The translations under genes and the position numbers were made by a program. A stretch of DNA of 64,000 nt from Paenibacillus catalpae (GTDB lineage: Bacteria; Bacillota; Bacilli; Paenibacillales; Paenibacillaceae), in the NCBI RefSeq assembly GCF_900112695.1, contig NZ_FOMT01000002.1:688479-752478 (forward strand), given 5' to 3'. This document shows, piece by piece, positions 24,661 through 32,915 of the stretch. Under the pieces are notes generated by a model that was not told the DNA's origin, ran no database searches, and saw only the letters and a list, made by a program, of their open reading frames with translations. How positions within the stretch are numbered: position 1 is the first letter of the stretch; each line of letters begins with the position of its first letter.

Positions 24661-25111
24661 TCGTCTCCCTTTCCTTCAGTTAACGGCTGCCGCATCTTGC
24701 CGAAAGCAGCTCGCGACTTGCGCGTTAGTAATAGGTTTGTTTAATTTCTCGCTTACATGCATGGTAAACAGACGAAAAAGTGCTGCGGGGATTTGACGGG
24801 CGTACATCTGCCTCCGAGCACGGTGTGAAAACTCTCAAATATGACTTATAATTACAGCTGTTTATTATTACTTTACTACTATAATTCATTGCTATAATCA
24901 AATGCAAGATGACCAAATGCCACTCCAACAATTACATGATTACCCTATCAATTATTTAACACGAAATCTTATCTTGCCATAGTGAAAAAGAGTCCGTTAT
25001 GATAAGTACACGACTTACAATTTTATATTTTAGGTACTGCTGTGTTTATAACGTTAGGGAATCGCATAAAATGAAGAAAGTAACTAATATTCCCGAAAGC
25101 GGGAGGTACCT
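24661..25111. other. Divergent intergenic region, LtaS-like / transglutaminase-like
   Basis: About 450 nt without a convincing gene. On the minus strand TTGCAT (complement of 24902-24907) and TATAGT (complement of 24878-24883), 18 nt apart, could be the LtaS-like promoter. On the plus strand a promoter for the next gene is annotated separately. The rest is AT-rich with no clear RNA motif. Confidence 0.5.
24974..25003 (+). promoter_or_regulatory. Possible promoter of the transglutaminase-like gene
   Basis: TTGCCA (24974-24979), 18-nt spacer, TATGAT (24998-25003). Confidence 0.45.
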
Positions 25112-26251
25112 ATGCGAAAAACAGGTTGGAAGATAACGGCAGTTGCAGCCCTTCTTGCTGCATCCATTGGTTTGAACATGAAATCCGATCTGTTCTCTGT
25201 ATTTGCGTCAGCCTCAAGTAGCGGCGGCACGATAGATCAGCTCGAAGAGGAGCTGGCATCTCATTTCCAAAGCAGATCCGAGCATTTTACTCTTCAATAT
25301 AAAGGAGACAAGCACAAGCTTTCTGACGGGCTGCAGAATACAATCAATGTGGCGTTGTCCCAGGATGATTATACGGCTTATATTCTTGACTCCTATTTAT
25401 ATACGATTCGCAGCTGGGGCAATCTGTCCACGATTAAGCTGGAGGCCAGATACCGCGAGACAACGGAGCAGACCGCCGTTGTTGACGAAATGGTAAGTAA
25501 AGCAATCTCCCGGATTATTACCCCGCAGATGAATGAGCACGAGAAAGTGAAGGCCATTCACGACTGGGTTGTCGACAAGCTGCAGTATGACGAGACCTTG
25601 AAGCATTACACCGCATACGATGCCCTGACGACGGGAACGGCCGTATGTCAAGGTTATTCGCTGCTCGCTTATAAAATGCTCAAAGCTTCCGGTATTCCGG
25701 TTCTGATTGCAGAAGGCAAAGTGAAAACGGGCGATCATGCTTGGAATATGGTGGAGCTAAGTGGCAATTGGTACCATCTGGATATGACCTGGGATGATCC
25801 GGTTGTGAAGCAGGCTGGCACGCAGCAGGCGGAATCCCGTCTCAGCTACAACTATTATTTAAAAACGGATGAAGAGATGCGCGCTGATCATCAATGGGTG
25901 AAATCCTATCCGGCAGCGACGCAATCGTACAGCAGCGAGCTGAGCAGGCTGGAGAGCACGGACAGCGCGAAAGCGGACGTTTACGAGAAGCTCACGACTG
26001 ATCTTGGTTTGCATTGGGCGGAGCCTGAGCATACCGTTGCAAGTCTCGTCGAACTGGAGCAGGATATCCGCGAGGCCGTGATGGAGGAGCAGACCAGCAT
26101 GCATTTCCGTTATCTCCATGGCTCAGAGCTGGCAACGGATCTTCCGACAGCGTTCAAGCAGGCGCATGTATCTGTCCGCTACTCGGCCCATTATGAGCCT
26201 TACGGCAACGACGGTTCGATGCTTGTGCAGGTGCAGCTGGATTATCAATAA
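25112..26251 (+). CDS. Secreted transglutaminase-like domain protein
   Basis: A 379-residue exported protein with N-terminal signal segment (WKITAVAALLAASIGLNM, probable cleavage after FASA). A coiled, charged region precedes the transglutaminase core (about residues 140-230): catalytic C179 in VCQGYS, H209 in GDHAWN and D224 in YHLDMTWDDP. Such bacterial proteins are mostly thiol proteases or peptidoglycan/surface cross-linking enzymes; the actual reaction is unknown. The last 120 residues have no recognised domain. The ATG follows GGGAGG by 6 nt. It stands alone between terminators. Confidence 0.88.
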   Translation: MRKTGWKITAVAALLAASIGLNMKSDLFSVFASASSSGGTIDQLEEELASHFQSRSEHFTLQYKGDKHKLSDGLQNTINVALSQDDYTAYILDSYLYTIRSWGNLSTIKLEARYRETTEQTAVVDEMVSKAISRIITPQMNEHEKVKAIHDWVVDKLQYDETLKHYTAYDALTTGTAVCQGYSLLAYKMLKASGIPVLIAEGKVKTGDHAWNMVELSGNWYHLDMTWDDPVVKQAGTQQAESRLSYNYYLKTDEEMRADHQWVKSYPAATQSYSSELSRLESTDSAKADVYEKLTTDLGLHWAEPEHTVASLVELEQDIREAVMEEQTSMHFRYLHGSELATDLPTAFKQAHVSVRYSAHYEPYGNDGSMLVQVQLDYQ

Positions 26252-26258
26252 AAAATGA

Positions 26259-26301
26259 AGAGCCGTATCCCTTGCAGCTAATCTGCTTGGGATACGGCTC
26301 T
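26259..26301. terminator. Terminator between the transglutaminase-like and CvfC-like genes
   Basis: AGAGCCGTATCCC pairs perfectly with GGGATACGGCTCT. The flanks are moderately A/T-rich on both strands. Confidence 0.75.
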
Positions 26302-26315
26302 TATTTGGCTTTAGC

Positions 26316-27464
26316 CTATTGCTGCTCGCGGTTACGGGCGGCGGTCATTTGCTGCCATACCGATCCTGCCGCTTCCTCGCCGCGCTCAATACGCTCCAGC
26401 GCGATCTGAGCCTGAAGCTGGATCTCGAACTCGGCATCCTTCGCCGCCTCGCGCAGTGCCTCTACGGCGCTCTCATCGCCGGCTTCATACAAGAAGCGTG
26501 CGGCACGCCAGCGGACAAGCTTGTTCGGATCGCGTAGCGCTTCAATCATCGGTCCGGTAGCGGCGGGATCGCCCCAATCGGACAACGTATCGCCTGCGGT
26601 ACGGCGCACGGATACGGATTTGTCGCGCAGCGCCTCGAACAAGTACGGCATGGCCTCCGGTGTGCGAAGATCGCCGAGGTATACAACAGCAAGCCGGCGG
26701 ATTGACATGTTCTCGTCATGAAGGGCTCTGGCGATCAGCGGCAGCAGTTCCGGTTCCGGCGACATTCTCTCCATTGCGGCGTAGCGGATTTGCCATTCCG
26801 GCGAATCCAGCCGTTCCGAGATTTCTTCGGCAGACAAAGGCGCCGGTCTTGCAGGTGCGGCAGGTTCTTCGCCCGGACCAAGCGCCTGGGCTGCGGCAAT
26901 CAGCTCCTGCAGCCGGTCAGTTGTGTAAGCAGCATCAAGCTCCTTCACGATCTCGGCAGCAATCTCTTCAAGCTCGCCATAACGGATGCCGAATTCCTCC
27001 AGCATCCGCTCGCGGATCATCGAAGCACCGGCTGCCTCGGATACGGCATCGGCGAATTTAGGCGGCAGCGCGGAGCGGGCTTCACGCTCGCCGTTCTTCA
27101 CGCGCACCTGCATCGGAATTCCTCGAAACATTTGCACAAGTACATGGGCCTCGCCATAACTTTCGGCGGCAAGAGCAGCTCCTCCTGCGGCATCGTCGCC
27201 GTCACTGCCGCCTTGCAGCAGTGCTCTTGCATCGGCGAGAATTCGTGCCCAGTCCGCATTGGATACGCGGTCCAGCGCGATGAAGTCGGCCGTGCGGAAG
27301 ATACTCCGCACTCCTTCAATGGCAAGCAGCGAGCGGAGCGGCTCCGGTGCGGAGTCCGACTCTTTTTTCGTATAGGATTGTCTGACGCCGCGCGGGAGCG
27401 ATTCATCCACATTCAGCTTCATGGAATTTGGGCTTGGGGTTGGTTCTATCGAAATAAGTTTCAT
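26316..27464 (-). CDS. CvfC-like protein: Nfu N-terminal domain plus HEAT repeats
   Basis: A 382-residue cytoplasmic protein. Residues 1-85 resemble the Nfu/NifU scaffold N-terminal domain (EPTPSPNSMKLNVD and LLAIEGVRSIFRTADFIAL), without the Fe-S-binding CxxC. Residues about 215-370 are at least four HEAT/PBS-lyase-like repeats (WQIRYAAMERM, MSIRRLAVVYLGDL, VSVRRTAGDTLSDWG, KLVRWRAARFLYEAG). This layout matches the conserved virulence factor C family (CvfC of staphylococci, YpgR of Bacillus), whose molecular role is poorly known. The ATG has GGGAGG 10 nt upstream. Monocistronic, divergent from the MBL gene. Confidence 0.82.
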   Translation of the reverse strand: MKLISIEPTPSPNSMKLNVDESLPRGVRQSYTKKESDSAPEPLRSLLAIEGVRSIFRTADFIALDRVSNADWARILADARALLQGGSDGDDAAGGAALAAESYGEAHVLVQMFRGIPMQVRVKNGEREARSALPPKFADAVSEAAGASMIRERMLEEFGIRYGELEEIAAEIVKELDAAYTTDRLQELIAAAQALGPGEEPAAPARPAPLSAEEISERLDSPEWQIRYAAMERMSPEPELLPLIARALHDENMSIRRLAVVYLGDLRTPEAMPYLFEALRDKSVSVRRTAGDTLSDWGDPAATGPMIEALRDPNKLVRWRAARFLYEAGDESAVEALREAAKDAEFEIQLQAQIALERIERGEEAAGSVWQQMTAARNREQQ

Positions 27465-27624
27465 GATCTTTATGCCTCCCGTTCACTAACTTGAGCTTAT
27501 AATCATAGTGTACATGAAAAAAACAGCTTTCGCGAATACCGCTGACTAACTCATAAAAGTTGATTGGACATTCCCAAGTTGGTATCTTTAAACTACAGGA
27601 CAAGACAATCAGGAGGGATGAACG

Positions 27625-28593
27625 GTGAGGCAGCATAAATTTAAGAACATCGAGCCGGTGCCGCTGCATAATTCCATGAAGCAATTAAAAAGATGGCGGC
27701 AAGAGCGGCTTCGTAAAATAAAAACGAAGGATTATTCGTATTCTGTTCCTAACGTAGAGCCGGACCTGAACTTTTTGCATCAGAACCGGACCATGCCTTC
27801 TTTGACATGGATCGGGCATTCGACCTTCTTCATTCAGCTTGCCGGTAAGAACATCATGACGGATCCGGTCTGGGCCGGGCAGATGGCTTTCCAGAGAAGA
27901 TTGGCACCGCCGGGTATACCGATTGATGATGTACCCCCTGTTGATATCGTCCTTATCTCCCATTCCCATTACGATCATCTCCATATCCAATCGCTGCGCC
28001 GGCTTCAGGGCAGCAAGCTGATGCTTGTCCCGGCTGGACTTCGTTCGAAGCTTAGGCTGAAGGGGTTTACGAATGTCAAAGAGCTTCATTGGTGGGAGTC
28101 GGTTGTGATTGACGGCATCCGTATTACCTTTGTGCCTTCCCAGCATTGGACCCGGCGCAACCTGTGGGACATGAACAGCTCCCATTGGGGAGGTTGGATC
28201 ATGGAGCCGGTTGAAGATGATTCGAAGGATCCGACGATATATTTTGCAGGGGACAGCGGTTATTTCCCCGGCTTCAAGGAGATCGGCAGCCGTTTCCGTA
28301 TTGATGTGGCGCTTATGCCAATTGGAGCTTATGAGCCGGAATGGTTTATGGGTCCGCAGCATGTAACGCCGGAGGAAGCGCTTCAGGCATTCGAGGATAC
28401 CGGGGCCAAATGGTTTGTTCCCATGCATTACGGTGCGTTCAAGCTTGCCGATGATACGCCGCGCGAGGCGCTTGACCGGCTCGAGAATGATCGGGTTAGA
28501 CGGGATCTCGAAGAGCAGCGGATCAAGATTCTGCCTCATGGCGAGACCTGGCGCTGTCCGAATCGTGAAAATAGCAAACGAGAACAAGAGTAA
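27625..28593 (+). CDS. Metallo-beta-lactamase-fold hydrolase (NAPE-PLD/UlaG-like)
   Basis: A 322-residue protein with complete MBL metal motifs: H-S-H-Y-D-H (LISHSHYDHLHIQSL), a downstream FVPSQHW, FAGDSGYFPGF carrying the bridging Asp, and PMHYGAF with the last His. Together with LTWIGHSTFFIQLAGKNIMTDPV this resembles the N-acylphosphatidylethanolamine phospholipase D/UlaG branch; the substrate is unknown. The start is GTG 27625, preceded by a perfect AGGAGG (27611-27616) at 8 nt; the closer ATG at 27618 runs into a stop after six codons. No signal peptide, so cytoplasmic. Confidence 0.88.
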   Translation: MRQHKFKNIEPVPLHNSMKQLKRWRQERLRKIKTKDYSYSVPNVEPDLNFLHQNRTMPSLTWIGHSTFFIQLAGKNIMTDPVWAGQMAFQRRLAPPGIPIDDVPPVDIVLISHSHYDHLHIQSLRRLQGSKLMLVPAGLRSKLRLKGFTNVKELHWWESVVIDGIRITFVPSQHWTRRNLWDMNSSHWGGWIMEPVEDDSKDPTIYFAGDSGYFPGFKEIGSRFRIDVALMPIGAYEPEWFMGPQHVTPEEALQAFEDTGAKWFVPMHYGAFKLADDTPREALDRLENDRVRRDLEEQRIKILPHGETWRCPNRENSKREQE

Positions 28594-28678
28594 GCCAAAT
28601 AAGCACAATGACTCTCCAGGGCCGGAGAGCTATACTTATGATATACAAACGTACGTCTTTAGGAGGAAACTAGATAAT

Positions 28679-29749
28679 ATGAGTCAGCCTATCCGTCTTG
28701 GCATAATTGGTGCAGGGGCTATTGGTAAAGTCCATTTGGAAACATTCGCGAAGGTAGGGGCAGATTCGGTCTATGTGAGCGCAATTACAGATGCTTATTT
28801 ACCGCTTGCCGCACAAAGAGCAGAGGAGTTTGGCGTGAAGACGGTTCATCCGAATCCGCAGGCTTTGCTTGAGGATCCGGAGATTGATGCCGTTGTGATC
28901 GGCGTGCCGAACCAGTTCCATGCTCCGCTTGCAATCGAAGCGTTAAAGCAGGGCAAGCATGTTTTGCTCGAGAAGCCGATGGCGATTGATGCCGAGGCTG
29001 CGCGGACGATCTATGAAGCGCAGAAGTCTTCGGGCAAAGTGCTGATGATGGCGCAGCAAATGCGCTGGACCGGCATTAACCGTGCAATTAAAGCCCGGAT
29101 TGAGAACGGCGATTTGGGCCGCATATATAATGTGAAGACAGGTTGGTTCCGCAAAAAAGGAATCCCGGGCTGGGGCTCGTGGTTTACCCGCAAAGACATG
29201 GCAGGCGGCGGACCGCTTATCGATATCGGTGTTCATATGCTTGATCTGGCCCTTTATCTGATGGGCAATCCAAAGCCAGTGTCCGTCTACGGCTCCACCT
29301 ATGCCGAGTTTGGTCCGGAGCGCCGCGGCATCGGCACCTGGGGAACGCCAAACTGGGAAGGCTATTATGACGTTGAAGACCTAGCAACTGCGCTTATCAA
29401 GCTGGACAACGGCGCAACGCTGTCGCTTGAAGTGAGCTGGGCTGCGCATTCGGCAGGCATGAGCCAAGATCCGTTCGTGCATCTGATGGGCAAGGAAGGC
29501 GGCGCAGCGCTGATTGGCAATGACGGCAAATTCGTCACCCATGAAGGCGACGAGGTGGTGGAGTCCAACATCGATCCGCTCGAAGGCGAAGAAGACCGCG
29601 TGCTGCTTAGCAAGCATTTCATCGAATGCATTAACGAAGGCAAAGAGCCGATTTCCTCCGCGCTTTCGGGCTATACCAACAGCCGTATTCTGGATGCGAT
29701 CTATGAATCATCCCGCAGCGGCCATGAAGTGAAGTTGAACTGGGATTAA
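28679..29749 (+). CDS. Gfo/Idh/MocA-family NAD(P)-dependent oxidoreductase
   Basis: A 356-residue oxidoreductase. The Rossmann motif GIIGAGAIGKVH opens the protein; LLEKPMAI carries the family EKP lysine, and GGGPLIDIGVHMLDLALYLMG the catalytic-region His. The family oxidises or epimerises sugars and inositols; the substrate cannot be told. I chose ATG 28679 because AGGAGG (28661-28666) sits 12 nt upstream; a longer in-frame extension overlaps the MBL gene and lacks a ribosome site. The 85-nt gap to the MBL gene leaves co-transcription open. Confidence 0.9.
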   Translation: MSQPIRLGIIGAGAIGKVHLETFAKVGADSVYVSAITDAYLPLAAQRAEEFGVKTVHPNPQALLEDPEIDAVVIGVPNQFHAPLAIEALKQGKHVLLEKPMAIDAEAARTIYEAQKSSGKVLMMAQQMRWTGINRAIKARIENGDLGRIYNVKTGWFRKKGIPGWGSWFTRKDMAGGGPLIDIGVHMLDLALYLMGNPKPVSVYGSTYAEFGPERRGIGTWGTPNWEGYYDVEDLATALIKLDNGATLSLEVSWAAHSAGMSQDPFVHLMGKEGGAALIGNDGKFVTHEGDEVVESNIDPLEGEEDRVLLSKHFIECINEGKEPISSALSGYTNSRILDAIYESSRSGHEVKLNWD

Positions 29750-29750
29750 A

Positions 29751-29781
29751 AAGAGCGGCCGTGGACACGGCCGCTTTTTTG
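29751..29781 (+). terminator. Terminator after the Gfo/Idh/MocA gene
   Basis: GCGGCCGTG pairs with CACGGCCGC, with AAAAAG before and six T after. Confidence 0.9.
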
Positions 29782-29898
29782 TTGTTATCGTCATTCGTTT
29801 AGTGCAAGCGGAGCGATAAGAAGAACATTTGAATGCGCAGTTTGCCATTTAAACTGCATTTATCTTTTCCCATTGGGTGTAATTGAACGTTCAGACTG

Positions 29899-29907
29899 TG
29901 GTATAAT
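29899..29907 (+). promoter_or_regulatory. Extended -10 promoter of the ABC-F gene
   Basis: TGG-TATAAT: a perfect -10 hexamer with the TGn extension. No good -35 at 16-18 nt. Confidence 0.6.
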
Positions 29908-29954
29908 GGTTCGAGATAAATTGAGTTTGGAAAAGAAGGACGGGATTAAATAAA

Positions 29955-31574
29955 ATGATTAGTACAAGCGGCATAACACTTCGCTTCGGGAAGAAGCCAC
30001 TGTTCGAAGATGTAAATATTAAATTTACGCCAGGCAACTGCTATGGCTTGATTGGTGCCAATGGCGCCGGTAAATCGACGTTTCTGAAAATTTTGTCCGG
30101 CGAGGTTGAACAGTCCAGCGGCGAAGTTCATATTACGCCGGGCGAACGCCTTGCCGTATTGAAGCAGAACCATTTCGAATACGATGAGTTCGCCGTGCTC
30201 GAAACGGTAATTATGGGCCATAAGAAGCTTTATGACGTGATGAAAGAGAAAGACGCTCTTTATGCTAAAGCAGACTTCACGGACGAAGACGGCATGCGTG
30301 CAGGCGAGCTTGAAGCTGAATTCGCCGACATGAACGGCTGGGAAGCAGAATCGCAAGCAGCTGAGATGCTGAACGGTCTGGGCATCACTCCTGATCTGCA
30401 TGACAAGAAGATGGCTGAGCTGGGCGGCAACGAGAAAGTCCGCGTCTTGCTGGCACAAGCCTTGTTTGGCGAACCAAACATCCTGCTGCTCGATGAGCCT
30501 ACCAACCATTTGGACATCGAATCCATCCGCTGGCTGGAAGATTTCTTGTCCGGCTACGAAGGCACTGTCGTTGTAGTCAGCCATGATCGTCACTTCCTGA
30601 ATACGGTATGTACGCACATTGCGGATATCGACTTTGGCAAAATCCAGATGTACGTGGGCAACTATGACTTCTGGTATGAGTCCAGCCAGCTGGCTCTCGC
30701 TCTTCAACGCGGCGAGAACAAGAAGAAAGAGGATAAGATCAAAGAACTGCAGGCATTTATTCAACGCTTCAGCGCGAATAAATCCAAATCCAAGCAAGCG
30801 ACTTCCCGTAAGAAATTGCTGGACAAAATTACGCTCGACGACATTCGTCCATCGAACCGTAAATATCCTTTCATCAACTTCAAGGGCGAGCGCGAAGCGG
30901 GCAAATCCCTGCTGCTTGTTGAAGGTCTGACGAAGACAATCGACGGCGAGAAAGTGATCGATAACCTGACGATTGCCGTGAACAAAGGCGACAAAATCGC
31001 TTTTGTTGGTCCTAACGGCCTTCCTAAAACGGTATTGTTCCAACTGCTCATGGGCGAGATGGAAGCTGATTCCGGTACGTACCAATGGGGCGTTACAACA
31101 ACGCAAGGCTACTTCCCGAAAGACAATGCGCCTTACTTCGACGGCGTTGAGCTGAACCTTGTGGAGTGGCTTCGCCAATACTCCAAAGATCCGGACGAAA
31201 CGTTTATCCGCGGATTCCTCGGCCGTATGCTGTTCTCCGGCGACGATGCGATGAAGAAAGCAACTGTTCTGTCCGGTGGCGAGAAAGTACGCTGTATGCT
31301 TTCCAAAATCATGTTAAGCGGTGCAAACGTGCTTGTCCTCGATGAGCCTACGAACCACTTGGACCTTGAGTCCATTACGGCGCTTAACAATGGTTTAACA
31401 GATACGGACTGCACGGTTCTGTTCACATCGCATGACCATCAATTCGTGCAAACAATCGCGAACCGCATCATGGAGATCACGCCTAACGGTTTGATCGACA
31501 GAATGATGACTTATGACGAGTACCTCGAGAGCGATGAGATTAAAGCTCTCCGCGAGCGTATGTACGCGGTATAA
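29955..31574 (+). CDS. ABC-F family ATPase, YkpA/YbiT-like
   Basis: A 539-residue protein with two nucleotide-binding domains and no membrane segments. NBD1 has Walker A GANGAGKSTF, signature-like LGGNEKVRV and Walker B ILLLDEPTNHLD; NBD2 has a canonical LSGGEKVRC signature and VLVLDEPTNHLD. The linker (about 240-300) is basic and helical, as in ribosome-binding ABC-F factors. The second P-loop reads GPNGLPKTVLF, lacking the Gly before Lys. ABC-F proteins act on the ribosome E site; whether this one is a housekeeping or a protection factor cannot be read, but similarity to YkpA favours housekeeping. The Shine-Dalgarno is weak (GAAGGA at 14 nt). Confidence 0.9.
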   Translation: MISTSGITLRFGKKPLFEDVNIKFTPGNCYGLIGANGAGKSTFLKILSGEVEQSSGEVHITPGERLAVLKQNHFEYDEFAVLETVIMGHKKLYDVMKEKDALYAKADFTDEDGMRAGELEAEFADMNGWEAESQAAEMLNGLGITPDLHDKKMAELGGNEKVRVLLAQALFGEPNILLLDEPTNHLDIESIRWLEDFLSGYEGTVVVVSHDRHFLNTVCTHIADIDFGKIQMYVGNYDFWYESSQLALALQRGENKKKEDKIKELQAFIQRFSANKSKSKQATSRKKLLDKITLDDIRPSNRKYPFINFKGEREAGKSLLLVEGLTKTIDGEKVIDNLTIAVNKGDKIAFVGPNGLPKTVLFQLLMGEMEADSGTYQWGVTTTQGYFPKDNAPYFDGVELNLVEWLRQYSKDPDETFIRGFLGRMLFSGDDAMKKATVLSGGEKVRCMLSKIMLSGANVLVLDEPTNHLDLESITALNNGLTDTDCTVLFTSHDHQFVQTIANRIMEITPNGLIDRMMTYDEYLESDEIKALRERMYAV

Positions 31575-31587
31575 ATAATCAATATTG

Positions 31588-31620
31588 AGCCGTACGATTT
31601 CAAATTCGTACGGCTTTTTG
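31588..31620 (+). terminator. Terminator after the ABC-F gene
   Basis: AGCCGTACGA pairs with TCGTACGGCT, followed by TTTTTG and a further T run. Confidence 0.9.
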
Positions 31621-31670
31621 TTTTTTTATATTTTATATGAATTTGCTTTTTGTAAGGAGATCACCTATCT

Positions 31671-31802
31671 GTGCGGAGTAAAAGGTTTGAGCCGGAGAAG
31701 CGCAGCGTTCGCCTTTGTTCCCGGATTTCAACCGCTTAGCCCATTGATTAAAGAAATACGGGGAACAACAGCGATTGGAGGTCCAAACCTTTTACGCAGC
31801 AC
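31671..31802. repeat. Structured intergenic element A
   Basis: The outer stem GTAAAAGGTTTG (31678-31689) pairs perfectly with CAAACCTTTTAC (31784-31795), extended by GTGC/GCAC across a symmetric 3-nt internal loop. Inside, TTGTTCCC (31715-31722) pairs with GGGAACAA (31761-31768). The segment 31694-31717 matches the reverse complement of 45030-45053 in element B at 21 of 24 positions. It lies in a 390-nt gene-free gap between the ABC-F and CDF genes; a 95-codon ORF across it has no ribosome site and was not called. It may be a dispersed repeat or a structured RNA. Confidence 0.6.
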
Positions 31803-31965
31803 GATGGAGTCCCGAGCAATAGCAATCCCTTATTATAAGTTTCCTCCATGCATAAAAGTGCGTATATGGTAAACACTGTTTCTCTAGACCCACATCCATT
31901 TGTTCGGGTATGATAACTCATATTGCATTCATGGATTAATGATGAAATGAGGTTAGGGGATATAA

Positions 31966-32862
31966 ATGAATCAGTATGAAGAGATCAAGCAGGGCGAGAA
32001 GGGAGCCTTGGTCAGCATCGGCGCGTATATCGGGCTGTCGGCCATCAAGCTTGGCGCCGGCTATTGGTTCGCCTCTGGAGCGCTCGTTGCGGACGGGTTT
32101 AATAACCTGACGGATATTGTAGCATCGGCAGCCGTACTGATCGGCCTGCGAATATCGCAGAAGCCGCCTGATAAGGATCATCCATACGGACATTTTCGAG
32201 CGGAGACGATTGCGGCTCTGATTGCCTCGTTTATTATGGCTACGGTAGGTTTGCAGGTTATTATCAATACGGTACGCTCCTTATTCTCGGAAGAGCAAAC
32301 GGTGCCCTCACTGACTTCTGCGTGGGTCGCTTTGTTTGCTGCTGTCTGCATGGGGATTGTTTATGTCTATAACCGCAGGTTGGCCAACCGGATTAACAAT
32401 CAGGCTCTGCATGCGGCGGCCAAAGATAATTTATCGGATGCGCTCGTCAGTGTTGGTGCAGCGATCGGTATTATTGGCGCCCAGTTTGGCATGCCTTGGC
32501 TTGACCCGGTAGCCGCGCTTGTAGTGGGCGGTATCATCTGCAAGACGGCTTGGGAAATCTTCTACAGCTCGACCCATGCGCTTACGGACGGCTTTGATGC
32601 CAATGAACTGATGACGCTCCGTTCTACTATTGAACGGACCAAAGGCGTCGAATCGATAAAAGATATTAAGGCCCGCGTACATGGAAGCAATGTTCTGATC
32701 GATGTCATTGTGCAGGTTGATCCCGGCTTGTCGCTTATCGAGAGCCATCGGATCAGCGATGAGATTGAGCAGCGGATGGAGGGGAAGCATAACATTATGA
32801 GCGTTCATGTGCATGTGGAGCCCCATGAATCCGGCACAGCGGTTGGTACTCCGCAATCATAA
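31966..32862 (+). CDS. Cation diffusion facilitator, probably manganese type
   Basis: A 298-residue CDF exporter with about six membrane helices and a cytoplasmic ferredoxin-like C-terminal domain (VHVHVEPHES). Metal-site motifs are N46-xxx-D50 in helix 2 (DGFNNLTD) and D-xxx-D in helix 5 (AKDNLSDA), where zinc CDFs have D/H combinations. From memory this N/D plus D/D set is found in manganese exporters such as MntE/MneP. HPYGH follows helix 2. AGGGGA lies 7 nt before the ATG. It probably protects against excess Mn2+ by proton-coupled efflux; the ion is inference. Confidence 0.88.
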   Translation: MNQYEEIKQGEKGALVSIGAYIGLSAIKLGAGYWFASGALVADGFNNLTDIVASAAVLIGLRISQKPPDKDHPYGHFRAETIAALIASFIMATVGLQVIINTVRSLFSEEQTVPSLTSAWVALFAAVCMGIVYVYNRRLANRINNQALHAAAKDNLSDALVSVGAAIGIIGAQFGMPWLDPVAALVVGGIICKTAWEIFYSSTHALTDGFDANELMTLRSTIERTKGVESIKDIKARVHGSNVLIDVIVQVDPGLSLIESHRISDEIEQRMEGKHNIMSVHVHVEPHESGTAVGTPQS

Positions 32863-32863
32863 G

Positions 32864-32912
32864 TCCCAAAATAAAAACCTTAGCCGTCCCGGCTAAGGTT
32901 TTTATTTTGGGA
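32864..32912. terminator. Bidirectional terminator, CDF / deacetylase
   Basis: A 22-bp perfect hairpin (32864-32885 with 32891-32912) around a GTCCC loop, with a CCTTAGCC core and A/T-rich outer arms giving U-rich tails on both strands. Confidence 0.92.
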
Positions 32913-32915
32913 TCG

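Noticed and set aside
27685-28608. 307-codon minus-strand frame opposite the MBL hydrolase
   Set aside because: Shadow of a gene with complete metal motifs.
29946-31178. 410-codon minus-strand frame opposite the ABC-F gene
   Set aside because: Antisense shadow of a conserved ABC-F coding sequence; no motif or ribosome site.
31585-31872. 95-codon plus-strand ORF between the ABC-F and CDF genes
   Set aside because: It crosses structured element A, has no proper ribosome site and no protein-like pattern.
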